DNA from: Rikenellaceae bacterium
Lineage (GTDB): Bacteria > Bacteroidota > Bacteroidia > Bacteroidales > UBA932
NCBI GenBank assembly: GCA_003513895.1
Contig: DOSU01000172.1
Span: 2,010-18,268 of the forward strand
Direction of reading: 5' to 3'
DNA: 16,259 nt
Shown here: piece after piece, positions 14,563 through 16,259 of the stretch
Layout of the letters: every line of letters starts with the position of its first letter
How positions within the stretch are numbered: position 1 is the first letter of the stretch
Made by a program: the position numbers and the translations under genes
Notes under the pieces: generated by a model
Told to the model about the DNA's origin: nothing
Seen by the model: only the letters and a program-made list of their open reading frames with translations
Database searches by the model: none

Positions 14563-16215
14563 ATGAAAAAGAACTTTACCAAACTTTTATCGATTATCGC
14601 ATTGGGTTTTGCAATAGTTTCCTGCAGTAATCCCTCAAAAATGGCAAAAGAAGCTATATTAATTGGAATTGATAGCAACCCAAAAGTATTAGAGGTTGTA
14701 GCAGACGAAATTACAGCAACTTACTCCATTACTTTCCCTGAAGGGTATTTCCATCCTAAAGCAATTCTTGAAGTTGTGCCTGTTCTTGTTTACGAAGGCG
14801 GAGAACAAGCTGCTCCTACTTTTAAACTTCAGGGAGAAAAGGTTGCAGACAACTTTACGGTTATGCCTGCTGCGGGAGGCAAAGCCAGCAATACAGTAAA
14901 ATTTGCATATGTTCCCGGAATGGAAAAGTCGCGACTGGAGCTGAGAATATCTGTATGGAACAACTTGAAAAAACTGGAATATCCTGCCCCTTTTAAAGTT
15001 GCCGACGGAGCAAACATCACATACAAACTAGTACACAAAACAGGTCTCACAGCTCTTGCTACAGACAACTACAAGAAGATTGTCTCTGAGAAAAAAGAGA
15101 CCCAGATTCTTTATAATATTAACAGTTCCGATGTTCGCACTAAAGAGCTAACCAAACAGGAAGTCAAGGATTTCGAAAAGTTTCTGGCATCAGTTAAAGC
15201 AGACGGAAAGAGAGAAGTGTCAAAAGCACAGATTGTTGCATATGCCTCTCCGGACGGTCCCGAAGCTCTTAACAGCAAACTTTCCGACGAAAGAAGCCAG
15301 AGTGCAAAAAATGCCTTTGATCAAATTACAAAAAATAATCCTGTAACCGGCCCGGTTGACGTAACAACAGTTGCCGAAGACTGGCAGGGTTTCCAGGAAC
15401 TGGTTGCCGGATCCACCATTCAGGACAAAGAACTTATCCTCCGCGTTCTCTCTATGTATAGCGACCCAATGGTTCGTGAGAGGGAAATCAAAAATATGTC
15501 TAAAGTGTTCAAAACACTTTCGGATAAAATCCTTCCCGAACTCCGCAGAGCAAGGTTTATTGCCAATGTAGACTACACAAATTTCAGCGAAGCAGAACTT
15601 GTGGAGCTTTCAAAAACAAATATCGAGATTATGGATCTTGAAGCTCTTCTCTATGCTGCAACTCTTGTTACCGATTTGGATCTTAAGGTAAAAATCTATA
15701 CAAAAGCCGGCGAGAAATTCAAATGCAACCGCGCATACAATAACCTTACTGCAACATATCTGGACAATGGCAAAACCGAAGATGCAAAAGCCGCTCTTGC
15801 AAAGGTTACAAACAAAACAACCAGTTTTTACTACAACAATGCCGGTTTAATCGCGCTTTTGGACAAGGACTATAAATTGGCCGGCGAAATGTTTGCCAAG
15901 TCCGATCTTAAAGTTTCCAAACAAAACAGTGCAATAATCGACATCCTTAACGGCCGTTACAACGATGCTGTTGCAAAAATTGCAGGAACAGGAGACCCCA
16001 ACGAAGGACTTGCCTATATCCTTACAAACCAGCTTGACAAAGCGCTTGCAGCAATTACCCACGACTGTTCTCACGCAGCATATATGAGAGCAATCATTTA
16101 TGCCCGCAAGGGAAACTTTATCGAAGTTGCAAAACAACTCACCAAAGTATATGAGAGCGATGCTTTAAAAGCACGTTCGGAAAAAGACATAGAATTTGCG
16201 AAATTCCGCGAATAA
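14563..16215 (+). CDS. Lipoprotein with OmpA-like segment and TPR-like repeats
   Basis: A 550-residue protein with a lipoprotein signal (lipobox IVSC, Cys21), probably anchored to the outer membrane facing the periplasm. Residues about 25-160 look beta-rich and resemble no family I know. Residues about 180-285 fit an OmpA C-terminal-like domain: QIVAYASPDGPEALNSKLSD retains the NxxLSxxR pattern (Asn237, Leu240-Ser241, Arg244) that contacts peptidoglycan in other OmpA-like proteins. From about residue 345 to the end, short helical pairs (YNNLTATYLDNGKTEDAKAA, YYNNAGLIALLDKDYKLA) look like TPRs. Homologues of this layout occur in Bacteroidales, where they are usually annotated only as TPR or OmpA proteins. 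It stands alone, divergent from the sigma-54 activator. Confidence 0.75.
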   Translation: MKKNFTKLLSIIALGFAIVSCSNPSKMAKEAILIGIDSNPKVLEVVADEITATYSITFPEGYFHPKAILEVVPVLVYEGGEQAAPTFKLQGEKVADNFTVMPAAGGKASNTVKFAYVPGMEKSRLELRISVWNNLKKLEYPAPFKVADGANITYKLVHKTGLTALATDNYKKIVSEKKETQILYNINSSDVRTKELTKQEVKDFEKFLASVKADGKREVSKAQIVAYASPDGPEALNSKLSDERSQSAKNAFDQITKNNPVTGPVDVTTVAEDWQGFQELVAGSTIQDKELILRVLSMYSDPMVREREIKNMSKVFKTLSDKILPELRRARFIANVDYTNFSEAELVELSKTNIEIMDLEALLYAATLVTDLDLKVKIYTKAGEKFKCNRAYNNLTATYLDNGKTEDAKAALAKVTNKTTSFYYNNAGLIALLDKDYKLAGEMFAKSDLKVSKQNSAIIDILNGRYNDAVAKIAGTGDPNEGLAYILTNQLDKALAAITHDCSHAAYMRAIIYARKGNFIEVAKQLTKVYESDALKARSEKDIEFAKFRE

Positions 16216-16259
16216 TATCTGAGATTATGTTACCGGCGGCCGGCTAAAAGTGATTTTGC

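Noticed and set aside
16226..16250. GC-rich symmetric sequence (CCGGCGGCCGG) after the last gene, considered as a terminator
   Set aside because: The stem is short with a 3-nt loop and a bulge, no T-run follows before the window ends, and the next bases could belong to another gene. It cannot be decided here.

Overview
The window looks like ordinary chromosome of a member of the Bacteroidota, most likely order Bacteroidales. Four things point there. Promoter candidates match the Bacteroidetes -7 consensus TAnnTTTG rather than TATAAT. Start codons sit in A/T-rich leaders without clear Shine-Dalgarno sequences. The proteins belong to Bacteroidetes-type families (LptE-family lipoprotein, SecG with a Pro/Thr/Gln tail, PorT-like outer-membrane barrel, OmpA-like/TPR lipoprotein). 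Base composition is moderate to low GC. I cannot name the genus. There are no tRNA or rRNA genes, insertion sequences, phage genes or CRISPR arrays, and no gap between genes exceeds about 150 bp.

Layout. (1) 1-1060, minus strand: a probable operon of thioredoxin, an outer-membrane beta-barrel protein and the first 22 codons of a LOG-family nucleotide phosphoribohydrolase. (2) 1144-7662, minus strand: a complete tripartite RND efflux operon in the order TetR regulator, TolC-like channel, periplasmic adaptor lipoprotein, RND pump, then a small PII/CutA-like protein. It ends in a clear hairpin. (3) 7663-7806: the divergent control region between the efflux operon and kbl. It carries a well-matched -33/-7 promoter for the efflux operon and an overlapping inverted repeat that could be the TetR operator. 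(4) 7807-9000, plus strand: kbl (2-amino-3-ketobutyrate CoA ligase, threonine catabolism), converging with a 4-bp overlap on the next operon. (5) 8997-11526, minus strand: a short PspC-domain membrane protein, a PadR regulator and a long PspC-domain membrane protein, probably a self-regulated envelope-stress unit. (6) 11618-14489, minus strand: an envelope-biogenesis operon of a sigma-54 activator, LptE (LPS transport), an acidic TPR-like protein and SecG, ending in a textbook intrinsic terminator. (7) 14563-16215, plus strand: a large lipoprotein with an OmpA-like segment followed by TPR-like helices.

Most of the window concerns the cell envelope: drug or metabolite export, LPS and protein export, outer-membrane proteins and stress sensing. 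I did not find a clearly new system. The observations most worth a second look are the PII-like protein attached to the RND pump, the PspC-PadR-PspC operon whose long member ends in a periodic tryptophan tail, and the OmpA-like domain lacking the usual diaminopimelate-binding aspartate.
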